In this document: positions 33,166 to 42,227 of the stretch, piece after piece | How positions within the stretch are numbered: position 1 is the stretch's first letter | Layout of the letters: the number at the start of each line of letters is the position of its first letter | Assembly (NCBI GenBank): GCA_025965895.1 | Contig: JAOPWC010000205.1 | Span: forward strand, 1-64,000 | Length of the DNA: 64,000 nt | Reading direction: 5' to 3' | Source: Mycobacterium sp. | Lineage (GTDB): Bacteria > Actinomycetota > Actinomycetes > Mycobacteriales > Mycobacteriaceae | Notes under the pieces: generated by a model | The model's database searches: none | What the model saw: the letters and a program-made list of their open reading frames with translations, nothing else | Told to the model about the DNA's origin: nothing | Program-made: the position numbers and the translations under genes

Positions 33166-34302
33166 GTGTCTGACGGATTCGACACCGGCGGCTTCCGCGC
33201 ACAGCAGCGCTTCACCGACCCGACGGTCGGTGGTGGCAGGCACACCGGGCAGGTGCCGCCGGAGTGGACCGCGCCCACCCCGCCGACCGGGCTGCCCGCC
33301 GGGTTCCCGCAGCCGGCGGGCCCCCCTTGGGGGGCGCCCCCGCCGCCCAAGCCGCCCACCTCAAAGGATCTGTCCACCGCGGCTCTGCTGCGCCCGGCCC
33401 CGCCCCGGCCGTCCGGTGGCTGGCGAAAGTGGCTGTATCTGGCCTCGTTCAAGCTGATCAACGTCGGAGAAAGCCACCGGGTAACCGATCACAACAACCT
33501 GGTCGCGCGGGCTAATCAGCCGCTGCAGGGGTGTTACCGAATCGCACTGATGAGCCTCAAGGGCGGCGTCGGCAAGACGACGATCACCGCCACGCTCGGC
33601 GGCACATTCGCGTCGATCCGCGGCGACCGGGTGGTGGCCGTCGACGCCAACCCCGACCGGGGCACGCTGAGCGCGAAGGTGCCGCTCGAAACCCCTGCCA
33701 CCGTGCGTCATCTGCTGCGCGACGCCGAGGGAATCGAGCGCTACGGCGACATCCGCAGCTATACGTCGCAGGGCCCGAGCCGGCTCGAGGTGCTCGCCTC
33801 GGAGAGCGATCCTGCGGTGTCCGAGGCGTTCAGTTCCGACGACTACCTGCGCACGCTGGAGATCCTGGAGCGTTTTTACAGCCTGGTGCTCACCGACTGC
33901 GGGACCGGCCTGATGCACTCGGCGATGTCAGCCGTGCTGGCCAAGGCCGACGTGCTGATCGTGATCAGCTCCGGCTCGGTCGATGGTGCGCGAAGCGCAT
34001 CCGCCACGCTGGACTGGCTCGACGCGCACGGTCACCAGGAGATGGTGCGCAACTCGATCGCTGTGATCAACGCGGTGCGACCACGCTCGGGCAAGGTCGA
34101 CATGCACAAGGTCGTCGACCACTTCTCGCGCCGATGCCGGGCGGTGCGGTTGGTTCCGTTCGACCCCCATCTCGAGGAGGGTGCGGAGATCCATCTGGAA
34201 CGTCTGAAGCGGGAGACCCGTGACGCGCTGATCGAACTCGCGGCGGTGGTGGCCGACGGGTTTCCCGTCGCGAACCGGCGCGACCCGATGGGTAGAGGCT
34301 AG
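33166..34302 (+). CDS. MinD/ParA-like ATPase with proline-rich N-terminus, Rv0530 homologue
   Basis: 378 residues. A ~90-residue Pro/Gly-rich N-terminus (PTPPTGLPAGFPQPAGPPWG) precedes a SIMIBI ATPase domain: MSLKGGVGKTTITATLGG (deviant Walker A near 131), VVAVDANPDRGTLS, and LTDCGTGLMHSAM. This resembles the ESX-associated EspI and MinD-like proteins. GTG 33166. Role unknown; position behind the ccs operon is conserved. Its TAG overlaps the TAG of the small convergent gene (CTAG palindrome). Confidence 0.85.
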   Translation: MSDGFDTGGFRAQQRFTDPTVGGGRHTGQVPPEWTAPTPPTGLPAGFPQPAGPPWGAPPPPKPPTSKDLSTAALLRPAPPRPSGGWRKWLYLASFKLINVGESHRVTDHNNLVARANQPLQGCYRIALMSLKGGVGKTTITATLGGTFASIRGDRVVAVDANPDRGTLSAKVPLETPATVRHLLRDAEGIERYGDIRSYTSQGPSRLEVLASESDPAVSEAFSSDDYLRTLEILERFYSLVLTDCGTGLMHSAMSAVLAKADVLIVISSGSVDGARSASATLDWLDAHGHQEMVRNSIAVINAVRPRSGKVDMHKVVDHFSRRCRAVRLVPFDPHLEEGAEIHLERLKRETRDALIELAAVVADGFPVANRRDPMGRG

Positions 34303-34475
34303 AGCTTCGGTTTGTCCCGCGGATTGTCGGGGCCGCGACCGAGTCGCCACAGGAACTCAGGATCGTCGTCGGGCCCGATCACCCGTGTCTTGGGACGGCT
34401 GTCCTTGGCGCGCGTCATCCGCCAACCGGCGTAGATCAGACCCGCGAGCATGAGCAAGAGCAGCAGGTAAAGCAC
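34299..34475 (-). CDS. Small membrane protein, Rv0530A-like
   Basis: 58 residues: one N-terminal membrane helix (YLLLLLMLAGLIYAGWRM) and a charged tail with SRPKTRVIGPDDDPEFLWRL. GTG 34475 follows an excellent ribosome binding site (AAGGAGG) with 5-6 nt spacing, which settles the start. Its stop shares the palindrome CTAG with the stop of the convergent ATPase gene. A function is not recognised. Confidence 0.8.
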   Translation of the reverse strand: MLYLLLLLMLAGLIYAGWRMTRAKDSRPKTRVIGPDDDPEFLWRLGRGPDNPRDKPKL

Positions 34476-34521
34476 GAAAACCTCCTTGGTGTGAATATAC
34501 GCGCGTCGGTAGGCTCGGGCC

Positions 34522-34824
34522 GTGCCTGAAGAGCCCTCCACCGGCCGCATGATTCGCGACGTGATGGTGTACGCCGTCGCGCGGCTGCTGCTGGCGGCCA
34601 CGCTTGCCGCGCTAATTTACGGCATCGCGCAGCTTATCGGCGTCCGCGACTTTCCTATCTATATTGCGGTCGCGTTCGCGATTGTGATTGCCCTGCCGCT
34701 GGGCATCTGGATCTTCACCCCCCTGCGCCGCCGCGCCACCGCCAGCATGATGGCCGTCGACGAACGCCGCCGCCGCGACCGTGCGCAACTGCGGTCGCGG
34801 CTGCGCGGCGAGTCACCCGAATAG
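34522..34824 (+). CDS. DUF4229 family membrane protein, Rv0531 homologue
   Basis: 100 residues: MIRDVMVYAVARLLLAATLA and FPIYIAVAFAIVIALPLGIW form two membrane helices, then a basic, Arg-rich tail. This matches the small actinobacterial DUF4229 family. GTG 34522 is divergent from the Rv0530A-like gene with only 46 nt between them. Function unknown. Confidence 0.8.
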   Translation: MPEEPSTGRMIRDVMVYAVARLLLAATLAALIYGIAQLIGVRDFPIYIAVAFAIVIALPLGIWIFTPLRRRATASMMAVDERRRRDRAQLRSRLRGESPE

Positions 34825-34830
34825 GCCTGC

Positions 34831-34864
34831 CCGGCGCCCCGGCGCCCGGCGCCCGGCGCCCGGC
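34831..34864. repeat. GGCGCC-rich short repeat between convergent DUF4229 and menA genes
   Basis: Two copies of CCGGCGCC and two of CGGCGCC follow each other in the 40 bp between two converging stop codons. Each unit contains the self-complementary GGCGCC, so stable hairpins are possible on both strands; it may act as a two-way terminator. Confidence 0.45.
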
Positions 34865-35737
34865 TCACCTGCCCAGCGCCAACGCCGACGCGACGGCCAC
34901 CGACCAGACCAGCATCGTCAGGCCGGTATCGCGCAGCACCGTGATCAACTCGACGCCGCTTCGGGCCCTGCGGACAGGCGCGGCGGCCCGTGCCGCCAGT
35001 GGGGCGGCGACGAACCCGACAGCGCACCACGGTGTGGCGAAGATCAGCGCCAGCGTCAGCAGGCCCGCCACCGCGAGCAGCCCCTGATACAGCAGCCGCG
35101 TGGCGGCGTCTCCCAGCCGCACGGCCAGCGTCATCTTCCCCGAGCGGCTGTCGGTGGGGATGTCACGCAGGTTGTTGGCCACCAGCACCGCCGACGACAG
35201 CGACCCTGTCGCGACCGCCAACACCACGCCGACCCAGTCGATGCGCAACGCCTGCACGTACTGCGTGCCGAGCACCGCGACCAGGCCGAAGAACACGAAC
35301 ACCGCGACCTCCCCGAACCCGCGATACCCGTACGGCTTCGAGCCGCCGGTGTAGAACCAGGCGCCGAGCACACCTGCCGCCCCCACGGCGATCAGCCATG
35401 GCGCGCTCGTGAACGCCAGGGCCAGCCCGGCCGCGGCGGCCAACGACACACTCACCATCGCCGCTGCCAGCACCGCGCGGGGCGCCGCCAGACGCGACCC
35501 CACCAGCCGCAATGGCCCGGCGCGCTCGTCGTCGGTGCCGCGGATGCCGTCGGAGTAGTCGTTGGCGTAGTTGACGCCGACGATCATGCCGACGGCCACC
35601 AGCAACGCGAGCACCGCTTTCCACCACACCGCCGAATGCAGCCACCCGGCCGCCCCCGTCCCGGCGATCACCGGAGCCACCGCATTCGGTAGCGTTCGCG
35701 GGCGCGCACCCTCGACCCACTGCGCGAAAGTGGCCAC
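34865..35737 (-). CDS. menA: 1,4-dihydroxy-2-naphthoate polyprenyltransferase
   Basis: 290 residues, UbiA-type membrane prenyltransferase with about eight helices. It joins DHNA to a polyprenyl diphosphate to give demethylmenaquinone. The first Asp-rich motif is NYANDYSDGIRG near residues 55-66 and the second NNLRDIPTDSRSGK near residue 185. GTG 35737 follows GGAAGG by 8 nt and gives VATFAQWVEGARPRTLP; a longer form to 35791 would overlap the divergent phosphorylase. M. tuberculosis has fabH and PE_PGRS6 next to menA; both are absent here. Confidence 0.95.
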   Translation of the reverse strand: MATFAQWVEGARPRTLPNAVAPVIAGTGAAGWLHSAVWWKAVLALLVAVGMIVGVNYANDYSDGIRGTDDERAGPLRLVGSRLAAPRAVLAAAMVSVSLAAAAGLALAFTSAPWLIAVGAAGVLGAWFYTGGSKPYGYRGFGEVAVFVFFGLVAVLGTQYVQALRIDWVGVVLAVATGSLSSAVLVANNLRDIPTDSRSGKMTLAVRLGDAATRLLYQGLLAVAGLLTLALIFATPWCAVGFVAAPLAARAAAPVRRARSGVELITVLRDTGLTMLVWSVAVASALALGR

Positions 35738-35768
35738 GCCACGATCCTTCCAGACGGGATGACACAGA

Positions 35769-36551
35769 ATGGTCGGCATGCTCGGAGTCATCGGCGGCAG
35801 CGGCTTCTACACGTTTTTTGACGAGGACGCGCGCAGCATCAGCCTTGACACGCCCTACGGCGAACCCAGCGCCCCAATCACGATCGGGATGGTCGGCGAT
35901 CACGAGGTCGCATTCCTGCCGCGGCACGGCGTCCATCACGAGTTCTCGCCGCACGCGGTGCCGTACCGCGCCAACATGTGGGCGTTGCGCGCGCTCGGCA
36001 TCCGCCGCGTCTTCGGGCCCTGCGCGGTCGGCAGCCTCACCCTGGAACTGGGCCCCGGCGCGATGGTGGTGCCGGACCAGCTCGTCGATCGCACCAATGG
36101 CCGCGACGACACCTACTTCGACGCCGGCGGGATCCACGTCAGCTTCGCTGATCCGTACTGCCCGACGCTGCGCCGGGCCGCGCTCGTACCGGGCGTCAGG
36201 GACGGCGGCACGATGGTCGTCGTGCAGGGGCCGCGGTTTTCGACCCGCGCGGAAAGCCAGTGGTACGCCGGTCAGGGCTTCACGTTGGTCAACATGACCG
36301 GTTATCCCGAGGCCGTGCTGGCCCGTGAACTCGAAATATGTTATGCCGCAATCGCTCTCGTTACCGATCTGGACGCCGGGATCGACGTCGGAACGGGGGT
36401 GCGGGCGATCGACGTGTTCGCCGAGTTCGAGCGCAACCTCGGCCCGTTCAAACAGGTCGTGCTCGAGGCGATCGGTGCGGTGGACGTCGAGCGCACCTGT
36501 GACCACTGCCGGCCCCATGAGGGCGTCACGCTGCCGATCGAGCTGCCGTGA
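35769..36551 (+). CDS. 5'-methylthioadenosine phosphorylase (Pnp, Rv0535 homologue)
   Basis: 260 residues of the purine nucleoside phosphorylase family: LGVIGGSGFYTFF (phosphate loop), FLPRHGVHHEFSPHAVPYRANMWAL, then VVVQGPRFSTRAESQWY and NMTGYPEAVLARELE. This set is typical of MTA phosphorylases, which split methylthioadenosine in methionine salvage. ATG 35769 or 35778. It overlaps the epimerase gene behind it (GTGA). Confidence 0.9.
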   Translation: MVGMLGVIGGSGFYTFFDEDARSISLDTPYGEPSAPITIGMVGDHEVAFLPRHGVHHEFSPHAVPYRANMWALRALGIRRVFGPCAVGSLTLELGPGAMVVPDQLVDRTNGRDDTYFDAGGIHVSFADPYCPTLRRAALVPGVRDGGTMVVVQGPRFSTRAESQWYAGQGFTLVNMTGYPEAVLARELEICYAAIALVTDLDAGIDVGTGVRAIDVFAEFERNLGPFKQVVLEAIGAVDVERTCDHCRPHEGVTLPIELP

Positions 36552-37579
36552 GGGTGCTGCTGACGGGCGCGGCGGGCTTCATCGGGTCCCGGGTCACGGC
36601 CGCGCTGACAGCCGACGGCCACGAGGTCGTCGGTATCGACATGATGCTCCCCGCCGCGCATGGGCCGGCCGGCCGGCCGCCGCCCGGCTGCCGGCGCGTG
36701 GACGTCGCCGACGCCGACGCGCTGGCGCCGCTTCTCGACGGTATCGATGTGGTGTGCCACCAGGCCGCGATGGTCGGCGCCGGCGTCGATGCCGCCGACG
36801 CTCCGGCGTACGGCAGGCACAACGACTACGCGACGACGGTGCTGCTTGCCCAGATGTACGTGGCCGGTTGTTCTCGCCTGGTGCTGGCTTCGTCGATGGT
36901 CGTCTATGGGCAGGGCCGCTACGACTGTCCCGATCACGGCGCGGTGGACCCGCTGCCTCGCCGGCGCGAAGACCTCGACGCCGGAATCTTCGAGCACCGC
37001 TGCCCGATCGGTGGCGAGGAGCTTTCCTGGCAGTTGGTTGACGAGGACGCGCCCCTGCGGCCCCGCAGCCTCTATGCCGCCAGCAAGACGGCGCAGGAGA
37101 ACTACGCGCTGGCCTGGGCAGCGGCGACGCAAGGCGCGGTCGTGGCGTTGCGCTACCACAACGTCTACGGACCCGGAATGCCCCGTGACACCCCGTACTC
37201 CGGTGTCGCCGCGATATTTCGCTCAGCGCTCGAACAAGGCGACCCACCGAAGGTCTTCGAGGACGGTGGCCAGATGCGCGACTTCGTCCACGTCGACGAC
37301 GTCGCGGCGGCGAACGTTGCCGCCGCGAACCGCGTTGAAACCGGCTTCGTCGCCGCCAATGTCTGCTCGGGGCAGCCGGTTTCGATCCGGCAGGTGGCCG
37401 AGCAGCTGTCGGCCGCCCGCGGCGGCCCCGCGCCGCAAATCACCGGCCGGTACCGCAGCGGTGACGTCCGGCACATCGTGGCCGACCCTGCGCGGGCGAA
37501 GAAGGTTTTGGGCTTCAGCGCATCCGTTGATCCCCGAGACGGCCTTCGGGAATTCGCGAAGGCGCCGCTGCGTGGTTGA
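36548..37579 (+). CDS. NAD-dependent epimerase/dehydratase (GalE3-like, Rv0536 homologue)
   Basis: 343 residues, extended SDR. LLTGAAGFIGSRV at residues 5-17 binds NAD; catalytic SSMVVYGQGRY and YAASKTAQENYAL (YxxxK near residue 175) follow; LRYHNVYGPGMP supports a nucleotide-sugar substrate. A CDHGAVD stretch and VEEDG-like lid differ from classical GalE, so the exact sugar is open. Coupled to both neighbours by overlaps of 4 and 8 nt. Confidence 0.88.
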   Translation: MRVLLTGAAGFIGSRVTAALTADGHEVVGIDMMLPAAHGPAGRPPPGCRRVDVADADALAPLLDGIDVVCHQAAMVGAGVDAADAPAYGRHNDYATTVLLAQMYVAGCSRLVLASSMVVYGQGRYDCPDHGAVDPLPRRREDLDAGIFEHRCPIGGEELSWQLVDEDAPLRPRSLYAASKTAQENYALAWAAATQGAVVALRYHNVYGPGMPRDTPYSGVAAIFRSALEQGDPPKVFEDGGQMRDFVHVDDVAAANVAAANRVETGFVAANVCSGQPVSIRQVAEQLSAARGGPAPQITGRYRSGDVRHIVADPARAKKVLGFSASVDPRDGLREFAKAPLRG

Positions 37580-38342
37580 GGTCCCGTTGTTCGGGTCGGT
37601 GCAGCGCCGGTTGATCTACTTTCCTTGCCGCGACCCGGTGCCGCCGGTGGCGAGGGTGCTCAGGGGCGGCGAGGATGTGACGCTTCGGAGCGAGGACGGG
37701 ATCCGGCTCGGCGCATGGTATGCGGCCGCGCCGGGCGGCACGGGACCGGCGGTGCTGATCTGCAACGGCAACGCCGGTGACCGGATGCTGCGCGCACCGC
37801 TGGCGGCGGCGCTGTTGCGCGCCGGAATGTCGGTGCTGCTGTTCGACTACCGCGGCTACGGCGGCAACCCGGGGCGGCCGTCCGAAGAGGGCTTGGCCGC
37901 CGACGCCAGAGCCGCCCAGTCCTGGCTGGCCGCGCGTCACGACCCGCGCCGCATGGTCTATTTCGGCGAATCCCTCGGCGCTGCGGTCGCTTTGCGGCTG
38001 GCTATCGAGCGGCCACCCGCCACGCTGGTGCTGCGCTCGCCGTTCACGTCGCTTGCCGACGTCGGGCGGTTGCGCTACCCGTGGCTGCCGGTCAGCCGGT
38101 TGCTCGTCGACCGCTACCCGTCGATCGAGCGGGTCGGCCGGTTGGAGGCACCGTTGCTCGTCGTTGCCGGCGACCGCGACACCGTCGTGCCCGTTCAACT
38201 CAGTAGCCGGCTTTATGACGCGGCGTCTGAGCCGAAACGGCTGGTGATCGTCGCCGGTGCCGACCACAACGATCCGCGCCTGCTCGACGGGCCTCAGATG
38301 CTCGGCGCGATCACCGGCTTCGTGAGAGACATACCTCCGTGA
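37572..38342 (+). CDS. Alpha/beta hydrolase
   Basis: 256 residues. GNAGDRMLRAPLAAALLRAG then FDYRGYGGNPGRPSEEGLAAD (oxyanion region), nucleophile MVYFGESLGAAVALRLA near residue 137, Asp in VAGDRDTVVPV and His in GADHNDPRL complete the triad. It resembles the BEM46/ABHD13 type of membrane-near hydrolases. GTG 37572 overlaps the epimerase gene by 8 nt. This gene takes the place of Rv0537c in the M. tuberculosis order. Confidence 0.86.
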   Translation: MVEVPLFGSVQRRLIYFPCRDPVPPVARVLRGGEDVTLRSEDGIRLGAWYAAAPGGTGPAVLICNGNAGDRMLRAPLAAALLRAGMSVLLFDYRGYGGNPGRPSEEGLAADARAAQSWLAARHDPRRMVYFGESLGAAVALRLAIERPPATLVLRSPFTSLADVGRLRYPWLPVSRLLVDRYPSIERVGRLEAPLLVVAGDRDTVVPVQLSSRLYDAASEPKRLVIVAGADHNDPRLLDGPQMLGAITGFVRDIPP

Positions 38343-38447
38343 CGTGATCCGCACCGAGATGGGGTCGCGCTCGAGCGCGCGGATCGCGGCGGCGGTCGCC
38401 GCGCCGGCGATCTTGCCCCCGACACCCCCGGGCGCGAGATCAGCGAG

Positions 38448-39476
38448 TCAATCATCCGGCGCCAGCGGCAGCCGTACCTCGAACCGTGCCCCGCTGCCAA
38501 GGTTGTGTGCCGAGAGCGTGCCGTGATGAGCTGCGACCAGGCCGGCGGCGATCGCGAGCCCGAGCCCGGAGCCGCTGGGTAGTGACGGGTCGTTGCGCGG
38601 CACCCGCCCGTTGGAGCCGCGATAAGCGACGTCGAACACCCGTGGCAGGTCGGCCTCGTCGATGCCGACACCGGTGTCGTCGACGCGTGCGAACGCGCCG
38701 TTCTCATCGGCGCCGAGCGCCAACTCGACGATGCCTCCCTCGGGGGTGTGCGCGATCGCGTTAGCGACCAGGTTCGACAGCACCCGCACCAGTGCCCGGT
38801 CGCTGCCCACGACCCGCACCGGCTCCGCAGGCAGCCTGGCACGCAGGGTGACCTCGGCGCGCTCGGCGGCGATCCGGTGGGCGGCCAGCGCGTCGTCGAC
38901 CACCTCATCGAGGGCGACCTTGTCGTGCGGCAACTGCATCGCACCGGCATTGATCTTCGACATCTCGAACAGGTCGTCCACCATCTCAGACAGTCGAATC
39001 GATTCCTGCTCAATGTGTTTGGCGTGCGCCCGCACCTCGCCATCGGGAACGACGCCATCGGCGATCGCTTCGGACACCGCGCGCATTCCCGCCAACGGCG
39101 TGCGCAGGTCGTGGCTGACGAATGCCACCAGGCGCCGCCGGGACTGCTCCGACGCGCGTTCGGCCTCACTGATCTGCCGCTCCCACACCATCCTTCGCGC
39201 CTGATAGCGCGCCATCGTCACTGCGGTCGGTATCGTGACGACCGCAACGATCATCAGCACCACCGCGGTCTGCTCGAAGGTCGCGGTGATCATGAACCCG
39301 CTGGCGCCGAGTACGCCCGTAAACGTCGCCAGCGTGGGAATCAGGACCAGCACGACCATGCTGAGCGCCAACGACCAGGATCTGGCCAGCCGGATGATCA
39401 GCCAGCCGGCGAGTACCACTGGCAGCGTGCACGCCAACGCCAACGCGAAAATCTCTGCCAGATCACGTGTTTGCAT
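38448..39476 (-). CDS. Sensor histidine kinase
   Basis: 342 residues. Two or three membrane helices at the N-terminus (~5-30, 35-60, 70-90) with almost no outer domain, so it probably senses within the membrane. The dimerisation box is VAFVSHDLRTPLAGM (His ~121). NLVANAIAHTPEGG (N box), DDTGVGIDEADL (G1) and GSGLGLAIAAGL (G2) make the ATPase part. ATG 39476 lies inside the end of the response regulator gene (14 nt overlap). Absent at this place in M. tuberculosis. Confidence 0.9.
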   Translation of the reverse strand: MQTRDLAEIFALALACTLPVVLAGWLIIRLARSWSLALSMVVLVLIPTLATFTGVLGASGFMITATFEQTAVVLMIVAVVTIPTAVTMARYQARRMVWERQISEAERASEQSRRRLVAFVSHDLRTPLAGMRAVSEAIADGVVPDGEVRAHAKHIEQESIRLSEMVDDLFEMSKINAGAMQLPHDKVALDEVVDDALAAHRIAAERAEVTLRARLPAEPVRVVGSDRALVRVLSNLVANAIAHTPEGGIVELALGADENGAFARVDDTGVGIDEADLPRVFDVAYRGSNGRVPRNDPSLPSGSGLGLAIAAGLVAAHHGTLSAHNLGSGARFEVRLPLAPDD

Positions 39477-40164
39477 GGGTACCCTGCCATAAGTACCCGC
39501 GTCCCCACACCGTCTGGATGCGGTGATGGTCGCCAAGTTTCGCGCGCAGCCTCTTCACGTGAACGGTCACCGTCGACAGATCACCGAATTCCCACCGCCA
39601 GACGCGCTTCAGAAGTTCTTCACGGGAGAACACAGTGCCGGCATGGGACAGAAAGAACACCAGCAGGTCGAACTCGCGGTTGGTCAGGTTGACCGGGGCA
39701 CCGGCGACGCGCACCGCGCGGGCAGCGGTGGACACCGTCAGGTCGCCCGCGCAGATCTCGATCGGCAGCGCGGCCGCCGGCGTGGGAACGCGGCGCAACA
39801 CCGACCGCACCCGCAACGCCAGCTCCCGCGGGCTGAACGGCTTGGTGACGTAGTCGTCGGCGCCCGCCTCGAGCCCCGCGATACGGTCGTCCTCTTCCCC
39901 GAGCGCGGTCAACAAAATGACCGGTATCGAATATCCGCCGTGCTGGCGAAGGCTGCGGCACAGGGTCAAGCCGTCCGGCCCGGCCATCATCACGTCGAGC
40001 ACGGCGACGTCGATGCGTTCGATGCCCAACAGCCGCAAAGCCTCCGTCCCGTCGTAGGCAATGCTGACGTCGAGTCCGTCTCGTTCCAGGTAGCGGCGCA
40101 CGACATCACGCACCACCATGTCGTCGTCGGCGATCAGCACCCGCGCGTTCACAGCATCCGACAC
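39463..40164 (-). CDS. OmpR-type response regulator
   Basis: 233 residues. Receiver domain with acidic DDD at 13-15, phosphoacceptor Asp57 in VLDVMM and Lys108 in YVTKPF. The winged-helix output domain holds LTNREFDLLVFFLSHAGTVF and TVTVHVKRLRAKLG then QTVWGRGYLW. It is transcribed first, with the kinase gene coupled behind it. It is divergent from a glycosyltransferase gene across ~90 bp, a possible target. Confidence 0.93.
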   Translation of the reverse strand: MSDAVNARVLIADDDMVVRDVVRRYLERDGLDVSIAYDGTEALRLLGIERIDVAVLDVMMAGPDGLTLCRSLRQHGGYSIPVILLTALGEEDDRIAGLEAGADDYVTKPFSPRELALRVRSVLRRVPTPAAALPIEICAGDLTVSTAARAVRVAGAPVNLTNREFDLLVFFLSHAGTVFSREELLKRVWRWEFGDLSTVTVHVKRLRAKLGDHHRIQTVWGRGYLWQGTHANT

Positions 40165-40256
40165 TAGCCTGACAGGGCGCCGACCTGCGGCTATGTCACT
40201 GATTCGTCACCGATAACTCATACCGGCGCGCCACCGGGGGATTAACCTGGGAACCC

Positions 40257-40913
40257 ATGCCCGACTGTTCGGTCACGGTGGTGTTGCCCTGCCTGAACGA
40301 AGCGGCATCGCTGCCCGGGGTTCTGGCGGCCGTTCCGGTCGGTTATCGACCGCTGGTCGTCGACAACAACAGCACCGACGGCACCGGGGAGGTCGCGCGC
40401 CGACACGGCGCCGATGTGGTCATCGAAACGCGACCCGGCTACGGATCTGCCGTGCACGCGGGGGTCGTGGCCGCGACGACGCCGATCGTCGCGGTGCTCG
40501 ATGCCGACGGATCGCTCGACCCGGCCGAGCTGCCGTTGATGGTCGCCGAGCTGGACCGGGGAGCGGACCTCGTCACCGGACGTCGCCGTCCGGTGCGGGG
40601 CCTGCGCTGGCACTGGCACGCGCGGCTGGGAACCGCCGCAGTGTCATGGCGGCTGCGCACCCGCTATGGGCTGCCCGTCCATGACATCGCACCGATCCGG
40701 GTGACCCGGCGCGAGCCGCTGGTGGAGCTCGGCGTTGTGGACCGGCGGTCGGGCTATCCAGTGGAGTTGTTGATGCGGGCGGCCGCGGCCGGTTGGCGTG
40801 TGGTCGAACGCGACGTCGGCTACGGGCCCCGCACGGGTGGCAAGTCAAAAGTGAGCGGCTCATTGCGCGGCAGCGTCATTGCCGCCGTCGACTTTTGGCG
40901 GGCAATCTCATGA
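40257..40913 (+). CDS. Family 2 glycosyltransferase, Rv0539 homologue
   Basis: 218 residues with a GT-A fold: VTVVLPCLNEAASLPGVL, VVDNNSTDGTGEVAR, and the metal-binding VAVLDADGSLDPAEL. It resembles dolichyl-phosphate-sugar synthases but has no membrane domain, so it probably uses a polyprenyl phosphate or small acceptor. GYGPRTGGKSKVSGS near the C-terminus matches polyprenyl-phosphate glycosyltransferases. Overlaps the next gene by 4 nt (ATGA). Confidence 0.88.
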   Translation: MPDCSVTVVLPCLNEAASLPGVLAAVPVGYRPLVVDNNSTDGTGEVARRHGADVVIETRPGYGSAVHAGVVAATTPIVAVLDADGSLDPAELPLMVAELDRGADLVTGRRRPVRGLRWHWHARLGTAAVSWRLRTRYGLPVHDIAPIRVTRREPLVELGVVDRRSGYPVELLMRAAAAGWRVVERDVGYGPRTGGKSKVSGSLRGSVIAAVDFWRAIS

Positions 40914-41590
40914 CGTGCCTGCCGGTGACGGTGCTCGTCGTCGCCAAGGCCCCCGTCGCCGGGCTGGCCAAGACGCGGCTGGCCGCTGCGATCGGGCCGG
41001 AAGCGGCGGCCGACATCGCGGCGGCGGCCCTGCTCGATACGCTGGATGCGGTGGCCGCCGTACCGGTGGCGGCGCGTGTCGTCGCGATGACAGGCGATCT
41101 CAACGTGGCACAGGCGGCAGACGAGATCCGCGAGCGGTTGCGGGGATTCATCGTGATCCCGCAGCGGGGAGCCGATTTCGCCGATCGGCTGGCCAACGCG
41201 CACATCGACGCGGCCGGCGCGGCCGGCCCGATGCCGGTGCTGCAGATCGGGATGGACACCCCGCAGGTGACGGCCGAGCTGCTCGCCGGCTGTGCCGAGA
41301 CGCTTCTGCGGTCACCCGCGGTGCTCGGCCTGGCAGGCGATGGGGGATGGTGGGTGCTCGGGGTGCAGTCGGCGCAGTCGGCGCGGTCGGCCGACCTGCT
41401 GCGCAGTGTGCAGATGTCGCGTGACGACACCGGGGCTGCGACGTTGAAAGCGCTGCGCGACGGGGGGATTGGCGTGGCTCTTGTTGAGCAACTGGATGAT
41501 GTGGACACGGTCGACGATGTGGCCGCGGTTCGCCGCGGTTGCGCGCCGTCCGGCCGATTCGCACGTGCGACGCGAGCAGTGGGGGTGTGA
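40910..41590 (+). CDS. TIGR04282/DUF2064 family glycosyltransferase-like protein, Rv0540 homologue
   Basis: 226 residues of the DUF2064 nucleotidyl/glycosyltransferase-like family: VTVLVVAKAPVAGLAKTRLA, then VLQIGMDTPQVTAELL and AGDGGWWVLG. Relatives are annotated in arsenosugar synthesis, but here the partner is the Rv0539-type glycosyltransferase. ATG 40910 overlaps that gene's stop. A GTCGGCGC-type triplet repeat gives QSAQSARSA near residue 157. Confidence 0.85.
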   Translation: MTCLPVTVLVVAKAPVAGLAKTRLAAAIGPEAAADIAAAALLDTLDAVAAVPVAARVVAMTGDLNVAQAADEIRERLRGFIVIPQRGADFADRLANAHIDAAGAAGPMPVLQIGMDTPQVTAELLAGCAETLLRSPAVLGLAGDGGWWVLGVQSAQSARSADLLRSVQMSRDDTGAATLKALRDGGIGVALVEQLDDVDTVDDVAAVRRGCAPSGRFARATRAVGV

Positions 41591-41591
41591 G

Positions 41592-42221
41592 GTGCTGGGC
41601 AATCTCTACGAAAGAGCACTGATCGGGGAGCGGTGCTGGGTGCGGCACGACGATGGCCAGGTTCGGGCGCTGCCGGTGCGCACCTGGCTCGGCGGCCGCG
41701 GCGCGGACCAGGTGTTCGACGATGCGCTCGTCTCCATGTGCCAGGGGCCGACGATCGACTTGGGCTGCGGCCCGGGACGTTTGGTGGTGCACCTGGTTCG
41801 CCGGGGAATACCCGCGTTGGGTGTCGACCAGTCCGCTACTGCGGTCCGGCTCGCACGGCGCAACGGCGCGCCCGCGCTTCACCGCGATGTGTTCGAGCCG
41901 CTGCCGGGCGTCGGGCGCTGGCAGACCGTGCTTCTCGCCGACGGCAACGTCGGTCTCGGCGGTGACCCGCGACGGATTCTGGCCCGCGCCGGCGAGCTGC
42001 TGCGGCACGGCGGCCGGTGTCTTGCCGAATTCGACCGCACCGCAGAAGGAGTGAAAGCGGGCTGGGTACGCCTGGAATCAGATAGCACCGTGGGGCCGTG
42101 GTTTCGGTGGGCGTTGGTGGGCGTCGACAGCGCGGCACGGCTGGCGGAGCAGGTGGGCATGTCGGTGACCGGCATTCACCGGGCGGGCGGGCGGGTGGTG
42201 GCCAGCCTGGCGCCGGCATAG
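41592..42221 (+). CDS. Class I SAM-dependent methyltransferase
   Basis: 209 residues. Motif I TIDLGCGPGRLVVHLV is near residue 56, followed by GVDQSATAVRLARRNGA and LLADGNVGLGGDP. The N-terminus NLYERALIGERCWVRHDDG is typical of a group found next to DUF2064 and GT2 genes. GTG 41592 starts 1 nt behind the upstream stop; the ribosome binding site is weak. Probable third gene of a sugar/lipid modifying operon; the substrate is unknown. Confidence 0.82.
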   Translation: MLGNLYERALIGERCWVRHDDGQVRALPVRTWLGGRGADQVFDDALVSMCQGPTIDLGCGPGRLVVHLVRRGIPALGVDQSATAVRLARRNGAPALHRDVFEPLPGVGRWQTVLLADGNVGLGGDPRRILARAGELLRHGGRCLAEFDRTAEGVKAGWVRLESDSTVGPWFRWALVGVDSAARLAEQVGMSVTGIHRAGGRVVASLAPA

Positions 42222-42227
42222 CCGGCG

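Noticed and set aside
38343..38447. Minus-strand peptide like VGGKIAGAATAAAIRALERD before the kinase gene's end
   Set aside because: It looks like a protein tail, but it has no start, no partner frame and no family I can name; it may be chance.
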